Source: an uncultured Anaerostipes sp.
GTDB taxonomy: Bacteria; Bacillota; Clostridia; Lachnospirales; Lachnospiraceae
DNA length: 31,071 bases
Direction of reading: 5' to 3'
Assembly: GCA_900756035.1 (NCBI GenBank)
Contig: CAAEIR010000211.1
Location: 1-31,071, forward strand
The position numbers and the translations under genes are program-made. The notes under the pieces are model-generated. The model did not search any database and was not told where the DNA came from. It was given only the letters and a program-made list of their open reading frames with translations. Shown here one piece after another: positions 23,791 to 31,046 of the stretch. Within the stretch, counting starts at the first letter, position 1. Every line of letters starts with the position of its first letter.

Positions 23791-23819
23791 TTGAAATATT
23801 TTAGTAAATGAAATATAAT
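23791..23819 (+). promoter_or_regulatory. Promoter of tuf
   Basis: TTGAAA (23791-23796), 17 nt, TATAAT (23814-23819) in the fusA-tuf gap, giving a leader of about 88 nt. EF-Tu can thus be made in excess over EF-G. Confidence 0.75.
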
Positions 23820-23832
23820 CAAATTTAGGACA

Positions 23833-23892
23833 GCCCTTTGTCGGGCGCTATATTGAAGTATTAAAATCATTATTGTAATCGCCCAACCGGGC
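23833..23892 (+). promoter_or_regulatory. tuf leader with two competing GC hairpins
   Basis: GCCC-TTTGTC-GGGC (23833-23846) and GCCC-AACC-GGGC (23881-23892) can each fold. GGGCG of the first can instead pair with CGCCC of the second (23843-23847 with 23880-23884). The second hairpin ends 9 nt before AAGGAGG, so it could affect ribosome access. Confidence 0.45.
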
Positions 23893-23913
23893 CGAATAAG
23901 GAGGACATTTAAA

Positions 23914-25107
23914 ATGGCTAAAGAAAAGTTTGAGAGATCTAAACCTCATTGCAACATTGGTACCATCGGACACGTTGACCATGGTAAAACAACTTTAACA
24001 GCTGCAATTACAAAGACTCTTTCTGCACGTGTAGAAGGAAACGCAGCAGTAGACTTTGAAAATATTGATAAAGCTCCAGAAGAGAGAGAACGTGGAATCA
24101 CAATCTCTACAGCTCACGTTGAGTACGAAACAGACAGACGTCACTACGCTCACGTTGACTGCCCAGGCCATGCCGATTATGTAAAGAACATGATCACTGG
24201 TGCTGCTCAGATGGACGGTGCTATCTTAGTAGTAGCTGCAACTGATGGTGTAATGGCTCAGACAAAAGAGCACATCCTGCTTTCTCGTCAGGTAGGTGTA
24301 CCTTATATCGTTGTATTCATGAACAAATGTGACATGGTAGACGATGAAGAATTATTAGAATTAGTAGAAATGGAAATTCGTGAACTGTTAAGCGAGTACG
24401 AATTCCCAGGTGATGATATTCCTGTTATCCAGGGATCTGCTTTAAAAGCACTGGAAGATCCTAACGGAGAGTGGGGAGACAAGATCATGGAACTTATGGA
24501 TGCTGTTGACAGCTACATTCCAGATCCACAGCGTGACACAGACAAACCATTCCTTATGCCAGTCGAGGACGTATTCTCTATCACAGGACGTGGTACAGTA
24601 GCAACTGGTAGAGTAGAGAGCGGTATCCTTCACGTATCTGACGAAGTTGAAATCGTTGGTATCAAAGAAGAGACAAGAAAAGTTGTTGTAACTGGTGTTG
24701 AGATGTTCCGTAAACTGTTAGACGAAGCTCAGGCTGGAGATAACATTGGTGCATTACTTCGTGGTGTTCAGAGAGATGAAATCGAAAGAGGACAGGTTCT
24801 TTGCCAGCCAGGATCTATCACATGCCATACAAAATTTACAGCTCAGGTTTATGTATTAACAAAAGACGAAGGTGGACGTCATACTCCATTCTTCAACAAC
24901 TATCGTCCACAGTTCTACTTCAGAACAACAGACGTAACTGGTGTTATTGACTTACCAGAAGGAACAGAAATGTGCATGCCTGGTGACAACGTAGAAATGA
25001 CAATCGAATTAATTCACCCAATCGCTATGGCTCAGGGATTATCTTTCGCTATCCGTGAAGGTGGACGTACAGTAGGATCAGGTAGAGTAGCATCTATCAT
25101 CGAGTAA
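23914..25107 (+). CDS. tuf: Elongation factor Tu
   Basis: A 397-residue GTPase that brings aminoacyl-tRNA to the ribosome. G-motifs: GHVDHGKTTLTAA (G1), RGITISTAHVEYE (G2), DCPGHADYVKNMITGAAQMD (G3) and NKCDMVDD (G4). Domains 2 and 3 follow with RGTVATGRVESG, the GRHTPFFNNYRPQFYFRTTD stretch and a C-terminal IREGGRTVGSGRV. AGGAGG precedes the ATG. It is monocistronic, with its own promoter and a strong terminator. Confidence 0.98.
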   Translation: MAKEKFERSKPHCNIGTIGHVDHGKTTLTAAITKTLSARVEGNAAVDFENIDKAPEERERGITISTAHVEYETDRRHYAHVDCPGHADYVKNMITGAAQMDGAILVVAATDGVMAQTKEHILLSRQVGVPYIVVFMNKCDMVDDEELLELVEMEIRELLSEYEFPGDDIPVIQGSALKALEDPNGEWGDKIMELMDAVDSYIPDPQRDTDKPFLMPVEDVFSITGRGTVATGRVESGILHVSDEVEIVGIKEETRKVVVTGVEMFRKLLDEAQAGDNIGALLRGVQRDEIERGQVLCQPGSITCHTKFTAQVYVLTKDEGGRHTPFFNNYRPQFYFRTTDVTGVIDLPEGTEMCMPGDNVEMTIELIHPIAMAQGLSFAIREGGRTVGSGRVASIIE

Positions 25108-25146
25108 TTGAATATTATATATATTTAGTGTTCAAATATAAGATTA

Positions 25147-25178
25147 CCCCGAAAACCGCAAGGTTTTCGGGGTTTTTT
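25147..25178 (+). terminator. Terminator after tuf
   Basis: CCCCGAAAACC-GCAA-GGTTTTCGGGG: a perfect 11-bp stem with a GNRA tetraloop, followed by six Ts. It is one of the strongest terminators in the window. Confidence 0.95.
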
Positions 25179-25202
25179 GTGAGGGATGCCGGAAGAAAAT
25201 CT

Positions 25203-25231
25203 TTGACATATCCGGTGTGTAATGTTAATAT
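25203..25231 (+). promoter_or_regulatory. Promoter of the antisense (antitoxin) RNA
   Basis: TTGACA (25203-25208), 17 nt, TAATAT (25226-25231) on the plus strand, pointing towards the toxin gene's 3' end. Confidence 0.7.
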
Positions 25232-25237
25232 ATTTAT

Positions 25238-25327
25238 AGAGAGAGTGCTACTGATAGACGGTTAGTCCAAATAAATTACTTTGACAAAAATGCCGCTTAG
25301 TTTATCAGACTGTGGGCGGCTATTTTT
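25238..25327 (+). ncRNA. Convergent antisense RNA, probable type I antitoxin
   Basis: From the promoter at 25203 a transcript of about 90 nt would run to the terminator at 25292-25327. Its 3' part is complementary to the 3' end of the toxin mRNA, including the toxin stop codon, the tail-to-tail layout known from txpA/RatA-type pairs. Its 5' part holds GTGCTAC and CGGTTAGTCC, which recur in the same order at the 5' end of the toxin mRNA. Confidence 0.6.
25287..25327. terminator. Bidirectional terminator shared by toxin and antitoxin RNAs
   Basis: AAAAATGCCGC pairs with GCGGC-T-ATTTTT around a 19-nt loop. Both flanks are A/T tracts, so it can stop transcription from either strand. Confidence 0.7.
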
Positions 25328-25418
25328 GTGTCTTGTTGTTGCTTCCAATTGCGTATCCGAGACTAAAAGCTGTCAGGCATAAGCTGATAACAGCAATCAG
25401 ACCTTCTATCGTCAACAT
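25320..25418 (-). CDS. Holin-like small membrane toxin (type I toxin-antitoxin, Hol-Tox/TxpA-like)
   Basis: A 32-residue peptide: MLTIEGLIAVISLCL, then TAFSLGYAIGS and NNKTQK. It is a single hydrophobic helix with a short basic, polar C-terminus, the pattern of the putative holin-like toxins common in Firmicutes, which damage the membrane. An ATG at 25424 would add MP, but its AGGGG lies directly against it; the ATG at 25418 has proper spacing of 6 nt. It has its own promoter (25541-25569), a structured leader and a shared terminator. Nothing is known of its target here; the function is by family resemblance and locus layout. Confidence 0.8.
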   Translation of the reverse strand: MLTIEGLIAVISLCLTAFSLGYAIGSNNKTQK

Positions 25419-25475
25419 TGGCATCCCCTACTTTTGTAAGATTTCCGTCAGATGAACTGGGGATTTCTATGTAAT

Positions 25476-25530
25476 CGGAGGGTCACAGTCCCTCCGTTGA
25501 AGGACTAACCGCCTACCGTGAAGGTAGCAC
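25476..25530 (-). promoter_or_regulatory. Structured leader of the toxin mRNA
   Basis: On the minus strand CTACC-TTCAC-GGTAG (25513-25527) is followed by CGGTTAGTCC, then a perfect 7-bp hairpin CGGAGGG-ACTGTGA-CCCTCCG (25476-25496). Such leaders often limit ribosome access in type I toxins. Confidence 0.55.
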
Positions 25531-25540
25531 CCATGTGCTA

Positions 25541-25569
25541 ATTATAACAGCCTATCATTTCGGAATCAA
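25541..25569 (-). promoter_or_regulatory. Promoter of the toxin mRNA
   Basis: TTGATT, 17 nt, TATAAT on the minus strand. It gives a leader of about 115 nt before the toxin start. Confidence 0.7.
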
Positions 25570-25590
25570 CTCCTTGATAAAATTTTTATA

Positions 25591-25644
25591 GAAAAAGATA
25601 AAGCTTTGATGAATCTTAAAGATTCTTCGAGTCTTATCTTTTTC
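25591..25644. repeat. Long imperfect hairpin upstream of the ABC transporter
   Basis: GAAAAAGATAA (25591-25601) pairs with TTATCTTTTTC (25634-25644), and GAATCTT with AAGATTC inside, making a nearly continuous stem of about 25 bp. It may act as a terminator shielding the permease operon from the toxin locus. The remaining stretch to 25808 is A/T-rich, and I see only a weak TATATA box at 25774. Confidence 0.5.
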
Positions 25645-25808
25645 ACGTGGTTATTTAATACCTGCTGAGTACAGAATGTTAGATTAGGATATCGAAAGGT
25701 ATGCTATTCAGGTAATTTTTCACATTTTCTTCATTTTTTTATCATCTTTTAAACAAAATTTTCTTTTATCCTGTATATAAACAAGAATATGGAATGAAAG
25801 GAGAAATT

Positions 25809-27269
25809 ATGTATTTATTAAAAAATGCATGGAAGAATGTGACCCGATCTAAGGGAAGAAACATTTTAATCGGTATCATTGTCTTCGTGATTGCTGTTTC
25901 CGCCTGCATTTCTCTGTCAATTCGTCAGGCTGCGGAGACAGCAAAAGAATCCGGAATGAGCAATACAGAGGTTACAGGAGAAATTAGTATAAATCGTCAG
26001 GCGATGATGAATTCAATGGGAGAAGATGGTGCAGACCGCTCAGAGATGAAAGAAAAGATGTCGGAAGTCAAGGAGCTTTCGTTAACAAAGTTAAAGAGTT
26101 ATGCGCAATTAGATTCAGTAAAAGATTTCTACTATACGTTGACGATGTCTATGGATGCAAGTAAAATTGAGGCGATTACAACAGAGGATGAAACTGATTC
26201 AGATATTATTCGTCCGGAAAATAATAAAGATCAGGGTGCATTTACTTTAGTTGGATATAGCAGTGAAGATGCTATGAGTGAATTTAAGGAGGGCACCTGT
26301 AAAATTACAAAAGGTGAAAATTTCAAGATAGGAACAAATGACAAAACATGCATTATCAGTGAAGAATTAGCGACTTACAACTCACTGAAAGTTGGAAGTA
26401 CAATTCAGATGGTAAATCCGCAGGATTCCTCACAAAAGATTTCGCTGAAGGTAGTGGGAATTTACAAAAACAGCAGTTCAACTTCTGGGGAAACGAATCG
26501 TTTTAACGGAAGGACAGATCCTGCAAATAGAATTTATACGAGCTATGAAACATTAAAAGCAGTGAACAAATCTTTTGATAATGTGATGGCGCAGACAAAT
26601 GGAACTTACGTCTTTTCTGATATTGATGACTATCAGACATTTAAAAACGATGTAGAGGAGATGGGATTGGATGAAAATTATTCAGTGTCTTCTCAGGACG
26701 TTAATTCTTATGAACAGAGTATTCTTCCATTAGAGAATTTAAGCAAATTTGCGGGGTATTTCTTTGTTGTAGTTCTGATAATCGGAGCGGTGGTGCTGAT
26801 CATTATCCATATTTTCAATATTCGTGAGCGCAAGTATGAGATTGGTGTTTTAACGGCTATCGGAATGAAAAAGAGCAAGGTGTGTATTCAGTTTCTTATG
26901 GAATTGTTCCTTGTTACCCTGTTCTCTATGATGATCGGCCTTGCCGTTGGAAGTGTGGCTTCTGTACCGGTATCAAATCAGCTTTTAGAGACACAGATAG
27001 AAAGTCAGCAGCAGGATATGGCAACACAGGAGAATAATTTTGGCAGAGGAGGAAAATCATCTGATAATAAATCTGAGGTACCTCAGGGATCGGGCGGATT
27101 GATTGGTCAGACAAGTAATTATATGACAAATATATCTGCCAGCGTAAATCTTGTGGTAGTAGCACAATTATTGGGAGTCGGAATATTACTGACATTAATA
27201 TCAGGCATGGTTGCAGTTGTTTTTATTGTTCGATATGAGCCGTTGAAAATTCTATCCAGCCGCAGTTAG
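25809..27269 (+). CDS. ABC transporter permease, FtsX/MacB-type
   Basis: A 486-residue membrane protein. One N-terminal membrane helix (NILIGIIVFVIAVSACISL) is followed by a large extracytoplasmic domain (about residues 35-315), then the FtsX core with three helices: around YFFVVVLIIGAVVLIIIHIF, around FLMELFLVTLFSMMIGLAVG, and near the C-terminus. ERKYEIGVLTAIGMKKSKV is the typical cytoplasmic coupling segment. A Gln/Gly/Ser-rich insertion lies between the last two helices. Such permeases export peptides or lipids, or transmit signals to sensor kinases; the substrate is not evident. The ATG at 25809 is chosen because AAAGGAG precedes it; an in-frame ATG at 25794 lies upstream of that site. 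The ATPase gene follows after 12 bp. Confidence 0.88.
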   Translation: MYLLKNAWKNVTRSKGRNILIGIIVFVIAVSACISLSIRQAAETAKESGMSNTEVTGEISINRQAMMNSMGEDGADRSEMKEKMSEVKELSLTKLKSYAQLDSVKDFYYTLTMSMDASKIEAITTEDETDSDIIRPENNKDQGAFTLVGYSSEDAMSEFKEGTCKITKGENFKIGTNDKTCIISEELATYNSLKVGSTIQMVNPQDSSQKISLKVVGIYKNSSSTSGETNRFNGRTDPANRIYTSYETLKAVNKSFDNVMAQTNGTYVFSDIDDYQTFKNDVEEMGLDENYSVSSQDVNSYEQSILPLENLSKFAGYFFVVVLIIGAVVLIIIHIFNIRERKYEIGVLTAIGMKKSKVCIQFLMELFLVTLFSMMIGLAVGSVASVPVSNQLLETQIESQQQDMATQENNFGRGGKSSDNKSEVPQGSGGLIGQTSNYMTNISASVNLVVVAQLLGVGILLTLISGMVAVVFIVRYEPLKILSSRS

Positions 27270-27281
27270 GAGGGTTATAGT

Positions 27282-27929
27282 ATGTGTATATTAAAACTGG
27301 AGAATGTTGCATATTCTTATGAAGGCAGTACAGGAAAAGTTTTCGATCATTTATATTATGAGTTTGAAGAGGGTAAAATTTATGCAGTTGTAGGAAAATC
27401 CGGATCGGGAAAAACAACACTTTTGTCTTTGTTATCCGGATTGGAAAATCCGACAGAAGGAAGCGTCTCTTTTAAAGGAAAAGATATTAGAACGATGGAC
27501 CGTTATAAATACAGAAGCAATGATATTGGAATCATTTTCCAAAGTTATAATCTGCTTCCTAACCTGACGGCATTGGAAAATGTGATTCTCTCAATGGATG
27601 TTGCCCGGATTCCTTGTAAGGAAAAGAAGAAAAGAGCAATGGAGCTTTTAAAACGGGTTGGTCTTAGTGAAGAGGAGGCAGGACGCAGGGTATTGAAGCT
27701 TTCCGGCGGACAGCAGCAGAGAGTTGTCATTGCCAGAACTCTGTCTTACGAGCCGGAGGTGATTTTGGCAGATGAACCTACAGGAAACCTGGATAAACAA
27801 ACAGAGGAATCAATTATAGAGATTTTTCATCAATTATCTCAGGAAGGGAAATGTATTATCATTGTAACACATTCAGAGGAGGTGGCCTTACAGGCAGATC
27901 GTGTAAAAGAACTACAGAAAGCCGGATAG
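27282..27929 (+). CDS. ABC transporter ATP-binding protein, MacB/LolD-type
   Basis: A 215-residue ATPase that powers the FtsX-type permease encoded just upstream. Walker A is GKSGSGKTT (residues 38-46), the Q-loop lies in IIFQSYNLLPNLTA, the signature is LSGGQQQR, Walker B VILADEPTGNLD and the H-loop VTHSEE. The short length and the NLLPNLTALENV stretch are typical of the MacB/LolD/BceA group. Its AGGAGGG site overlaps the permease stop codon, which suggests coupled translation. There is no clear terminator after it; the next feature is the end of a decayed mobile element. Confidence 0.93.
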   Translation: MCILKLENVAYSYEGSTGKVFDHLYYEFEEGKIYAVVGKSGSGKTTLLSLLSGLENPTEGSVSFKGKDIRTMDRYKYRSNDIGIIFQSYNLLPNLTALENVILSMDVARIPCKEKKKRAMELLKRVGLSEEEAGRRVLKLSGGQQQRVVIARTLSYEPEVILADEPTGNLDKQTEESIIEIFHQLSQEGKCIIIVTHSEEVALQADRVKELQKAG

Positions 27930-28020
27930 AATTACTGGAAGTCGGCTTATGGATATTACAAAAAAGGAGTTTTCCGATTTAGAAGGAGGCTCATAAGGAA
28001 GTAAATAAAATCTCTGATGA

Positions 28021-28048
28021 AACCGGCGTGGCGAAAGTCACGCCGGTT
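28021..28048. repeat. Perfect GC hairpin at the 3' end of the serine recombinase remnant
   Basis: AACCGGCGTG and CACGCCGGTT flank an 8-nt loop, and the recombinase stop codon lies within it. It may be a terminator or part of the element's end; there is no pure T-run on either side. Confidence 0.6.
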
Positions 28049-28810
28049 CTTCTATCTCTGTTGGCAGTTCCGGTTTCGCAAGCGGAATACGGATTTTTCC
28101 TACATAGGTAAAGTAAACTTCAATCGTGACATGCTTCTTACCGCCAATCTTCTTCGGGCTGTGGATCACAATCTTTTCAATCAGTTCATTTACTGTAGCG
28201 GCAGTAAGTTCCTGCAAGTCGGAATACCTGTCAGCAAGCTGAAGAAAACGTCCTACATCGGCTATCTGCCCAGCTTCATTTTCAATTTCCTGTTCCAGAG
28301 AAATGGCAAGTCTCTGAATTTCTTCCTGCTCCGTTTCATACTGTGCCGAGAGTTTTTGAAAACGGAGGTCACTCAGTTTGCCAAGAACAGAATCCTCATA
28401 AAGCCTTTGGATAATCTTATCCAAATCCTCCATACGTTTCTGTGCCCCGGAGAGAGCTTTCTGCTTCTGTGTCAACGCTGCTTTCCGGCTGATTTCGTCC
28501 TGTGCCAGCATTTCCTGTGTAAAATCATCCCGGAATAAACGCACATAGGTCAGCGTTCCCTGAACGCATTCCAGCATCCGCTTATAAAGCGTGACCTCCC
28601 TGATGTAATGGATTTTACAGGAGCCGGTATTACTCTTGTAATTGGAACAAACAAAATGATCCTGCGACTCATCCTTGTAGCTATTACAGGTACAGTAATA
28701 GAGTTTTGCGCCACAATCGGCACAATAGACAAGCCCGGAGAACATACTTGTTTTTCCGGTTTTAGTTGGTCTGCGCTTGTTTTCCCTTAACGACTGCACC
28801 CGTTCCCATT
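28038..28810 (-). pseudogene. Large serine recombinase (TnpX-like), C-terminal remnant
   Basis: About 257 residues from the C-terminal part of a large serine recombinase of the kind that moves Tn4451-like and related elements. It begins abruptly at QWERVQSLRENKRRPTKTG, passes the zinc-ribbon (SGLVYCADCGAKLYYCTC with the later HFVCSNYKSNTGSC), a coiled coil (KQKALSGAQKRMEDLDKI) and a C-terminal domain ending in an acidic EIEEPA. The N-terminal catalytic domain with its serine is absent: at about 28810 the sequence switches to an unrelated specificity-subunit fragment in another frame. The frame stays open to 29039 by chance. It cannot be an active recombinase. Confidence 0.8.
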
Positions 28811-29181
28811 GCGATGTACGGCGTGTATTCTGTTTCAAAAACCTTGAAACAATGGTACACATAAGGGATTCTGGCTTCATTCTCGGTAAGTTCATAACAG
28901 CATCCGTATTGTTTTGCTTTAGAAGCTCCGTGATTGTAAGCCAATTCTCCCTTTTTGAGAAGAATGTATTTTTTGAGACTTTGACCAGCATTGTCTCTTG
29001 AATACTTCTCAGACTGCATAATAAAGCCATTACCGGCACTCAGCATCATAATTGGAGCATCGGACTTAGGATCAGTTCGATTGACCAGTGATGCAATTTC
29101 GCCTAATGTAGTGTCCTTGTACGGCTCGTCAAAACCCGGAAAGCGAAGCTTCGGACGCTTTTCGAGACCGTTACTTGAGGT
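28811..29181 (-). pseudogene. Type I restriction-modification specificity subunit (HsdS), internal remnant
   Basis: In the minus frame open from 29181, LEKRPKLRFPGFDEPYKDTT leads to LGEIASLVNRTDPKSD, then MLSAGNGFIMQSEKYSRDNA, KGELAYNHGASKAKQYGCC and ARIPYVYHCF. This is the start and most of one target-recognition domain of HsdS, which chooses the DNA site of a type I system. There is no start codon (a TAA sits at 29182-29184), and the homology ends near 28811 where the serine recombinase begins. No hsdM or hsdR lies in the window. Its head-to-head placement next to a tyrosine integrase recalls invertible hsdS loci. Confidence 0.72.
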
Positions 29182-29234
29182 TTATAATGCCCTGATTATT
29201 CCTCCATCAGATAATATTCGTGGAGGTGGTCAAT

Positions 29235-29552
29235 ATGACTAATAATACACAATTTAAGATGCTGTTGAACACTTGGCTAAATCAAAAGAAGCCGATGATC
29301 ACACCGTCAACCCATGCCAGCTTCACGCTAATAGCCGAAAATCACTTGATACCGCACTTCGGGAGACGGAAGATTGGCAGCATCACCGAGCAGGACATTC
29401 AAAGCTACATATCGTATCTCTATGAATCCGGGCGGCTGGACAAGTCCGGCGGTCTCACTGTGAAGACCATACGAGATGTAATTCTTGTACTACGTCTTGC
29501 TATGGAATATGCCTACAAGGAAAGAGCGATACCGCTGCTCAACTGGGACTTG
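29235..29552 (+). pseudogene. Tyrosine recombinase/integrase, N-terminal (core-binding) remnant
   Basis: From the ATG at 29235, with GGAGG before it, about 105 residues match the SAM-like N-terminal domain of a phage-type integrase: FKMLLNTWLNQKK, ENHLIPHFGRRKIGSITEQD, then TVKTIRDVILVLRLAMEYAY. The catalytic domain with Arg, His and Tyr is missing. Near 29552 the sequence turns into a fragment read from the opposite strand, and the frame runs on to a stop at 29594. It lies head to head with the HsdS fragment, 50 bp away, as in loci where such an integrase inverts hsdS segments. Confidence 0.68.
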
Positions 29553-29730
29553 ATAAAACAAGTTGTTCTTCGCTGTTCCATCGCTCAGCAATAGGATTTT
29601 GTCTGCCGTATTTCGTGCTTTTGGGATATTTCGATACCCGTTCATATCCTTTTGCTTCAGCAGCAGAAGCAGTCATATACACCTTTTTCTTTCCTACCTT
29701 ATATTGGTATTGCTTTTCCCATCCCTGGTC
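29539..29730 (-). pseudogene. Fragment of a mobile-element protein, possibly a MobA/MobL relaxase
   Basis: A minus-strand frame of 63 codons reads DQGWEKQYQYKVGKKKVYMT, then ASAAEAKGYERVSKYPKSTK and NPIAERWNSEEQL. The composition looks coding, and the ERWNSEEQ stretch reminds me of MobA/MobL relaxases, but I cannot confirm it. The fragment is cut at its N-terminal side exactly where the IS3-family element starts (29734), and at the other side by the integrase remnant. Confidence 0.35.
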
Positions 29731-29745
29731 CTATGTCAAGAAAAA

Positions 29746-29771
29746 GTACAAATTAAATGTAACCAATTTTC
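29746..29771 (+). repeat. Left terminal inverted repeat of the IS3-family element
   Basis: This is the copy next to the 3' end of OrfB. It matches the right copy at about 21 of 25 positions with one extra A. Confidence 0.7.
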
Positions 29772-29788
29772 TCTATTTTCAGCAAAGT

Positions 29789-30676
29789 TTAACTTACAAT
29801 CTTTACTGCATTCTTTTCGAGCTTTTCGAGATATTGTTCCTCGTATTCAGTTGGAGACAAATATCCACAATGACTGTGAATGCGTATTGTATTGTAAAAT
29901 GTTTCGATGTATTCAAAAATCAATTTATATGCATGCGTGTAGTTGAAGATTTTAAACCGATTAATCCATTCTCTTTTTAAGAGTGCATGGAAGGATTCGA
30001 TGCAAGCATTATCCCATGGATATGCTTTCTTCGAATAACTACGAATCATTCCTTTCGTTGCTTTTTGAAAGGCTTCTGATACATACTGACATCCCCTGTC
30101 ACAGTGAAAAATCAACGGTTTCTCAACATTTCTTACACATTTTGCTTTTTCAATACATTCTACTACATGGAATGCCTCCAGTGTTTCACTCAATACCCAG
30201 GAAATGATTTTTCCAGAATACAGATCCATGACACTGGTAAGATATACAAATCCTTCAAACGTCCAAATATAAGTAATATCCGAGCACCAGACAGCATCTG
30301 GTTGATCAGGATTCAATTCCTCGTTGAGAATGTTCTTTAGTTGCTGACTAAAATCAGAATTTATCGTTGTTTGGATATATGGTTTTACCCATTGTGCTTT
30401 AATTCCCATTTGACGCATATAATTTCCAACTGTTTTTTCGGAAATACATTCTCCGGATTTCCGTAATTGTGCAGTAATTTTAGGAGCGCCGTAGTTTTGA
30501 TGAGAATCTTCGTAAATCTTTTGGATTTTTTCTTTTAAAACTGTACGATGAACAGACGTGTCCGAAGGAACCCGTTTCTTCCATGCATTGTAACCCGAAC
30601 GTGAAACGCCTAATTTTTTCAGTATTCCGCTGACAGAAACTTGACGTTTCACAGGCAGGGATTTGATTTCTTCCAC
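29789..30676 (-). CDS. IS3-family transposase OrfB (DDE integrase core)
   Basis: A 295-residue catalytic part of an IS3 transposase. An N-terminal helix-turn-helix (LKKLGVSRSGYNAWKKR) is followed by the HTH_21 region (YGAPKITAQL) and the rve core with DDE residues: Asp in VWCSDITYI, Asp in FHCDRGCQY and Glu in NACIESFHALLKRE. Its start at 30676 is probably not used alone: the frame is open upstream to the A7 in OrfA, so a -1 frameshift would make an OrfAB fusion, the usual IS3 transposase. All catalytic residues are intact, so the element may be active. Confidence 0.92.
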   Translation of the reverse strand: MEEIKSLPVKRQVSVSGILKKLGVSRSGYNAWKKRVPSDTSVHRTVLKEKIQKIYEDSHQNYGAPKITAQLRKSGECISEKTVGNYMRQMGIKAQWVKPYIQTTINSDFSQQLKNILNEELNPDQPDAVWCSDITYIWTFEGFVYLTSVMDLYSGKIISWVLSETLEAFHVVECIEKAKCVRNVEKPLIFHCDRGCQYVSEAFQKATKGMIRSYSKKAYPWDNACIESFHALLKREWINRFKIFNYTHAYKLIFEYIETFYNTIRIHSHCGYLSPTEYEEQYLEKLEKNAVKIVS

Positions 30677-30708
30677 GTACTCAGAAGTAGCCGTGTAAAG
30701 AGTTTTTG

Positions 30709-31002
30709 TCAGTTTCCCAGAATACCTATTGCTTTTTTTAACACTTCAAGAGCATCCTTCGTATCTCGTAATTCACGCTGTAATCTGGCAATCTCTTTTG
30801 CTTCGTCACTTGCGTAATTACCAGAACCACGGGTAGGAACCGAGCCTTCATGTTCCTTTGCTGCTTTCATCCAGTTTTTCAGCGCAGATTCACTGACACC
30901 CAGATTCTCTGCTGCCTTGCGAAGTGGCAATTCCGGATGATCCAATCGATACTGTACCGCATCCTCTTTAAATTGTTGTGAATATTTTGTACCTTTTGCC
31001 AT
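30709..31002 (-). CDS. IS3-family transposase OrfA (helix-turn-helix)
   Basis: A 97-residue DNA-binding partner: KGTKYSQQFKEDAVQYRL, LPLRKAAENLGVSESALKNW (the recognition helix), then a leucine-rich coiled coil (ARLQRELRDTKDALEVLKKA). AAGGAGGAG precedes two in-frame ATGs, at 31008 and 31002; I prefer the second for its spacing. Near the end the codons TTA AAA AAA G (A7 at 30733-30739) form a slippery site, and a -1 shift there opens into OrfB. Confidence 0.88.
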   Translation of the reverse strand: MAKGTKYSQQFKEDAVQYRLDHPELPLRKAAENLGVSESALKNWMKAAKEHEGSVPTRGSGNYASDEAKEIARLQRELRDTKDALEVLKKAIGILGN

Positions 31003-31046
31003 AACCATTCTCCTCCTTGATCTATGACTATCATATACTATTTATT

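Noticed and set aside
27930..28020. Tiny ORF of 15 codons (MDITKKEFSDLEGGS) after the ABC ATPase
   Set aside because: It has no ribosome binding site of note and resembles nothing I recognise; it may be a scrap of the element whose end lies at 28021.
29563..29980. Plus-strand ORFs of 121-127 codons at the left end of the IS element
   Set aside because: They cross the IS boundary and the antisense of OrfB, and show only Phe/Cys-rich antisense composition.
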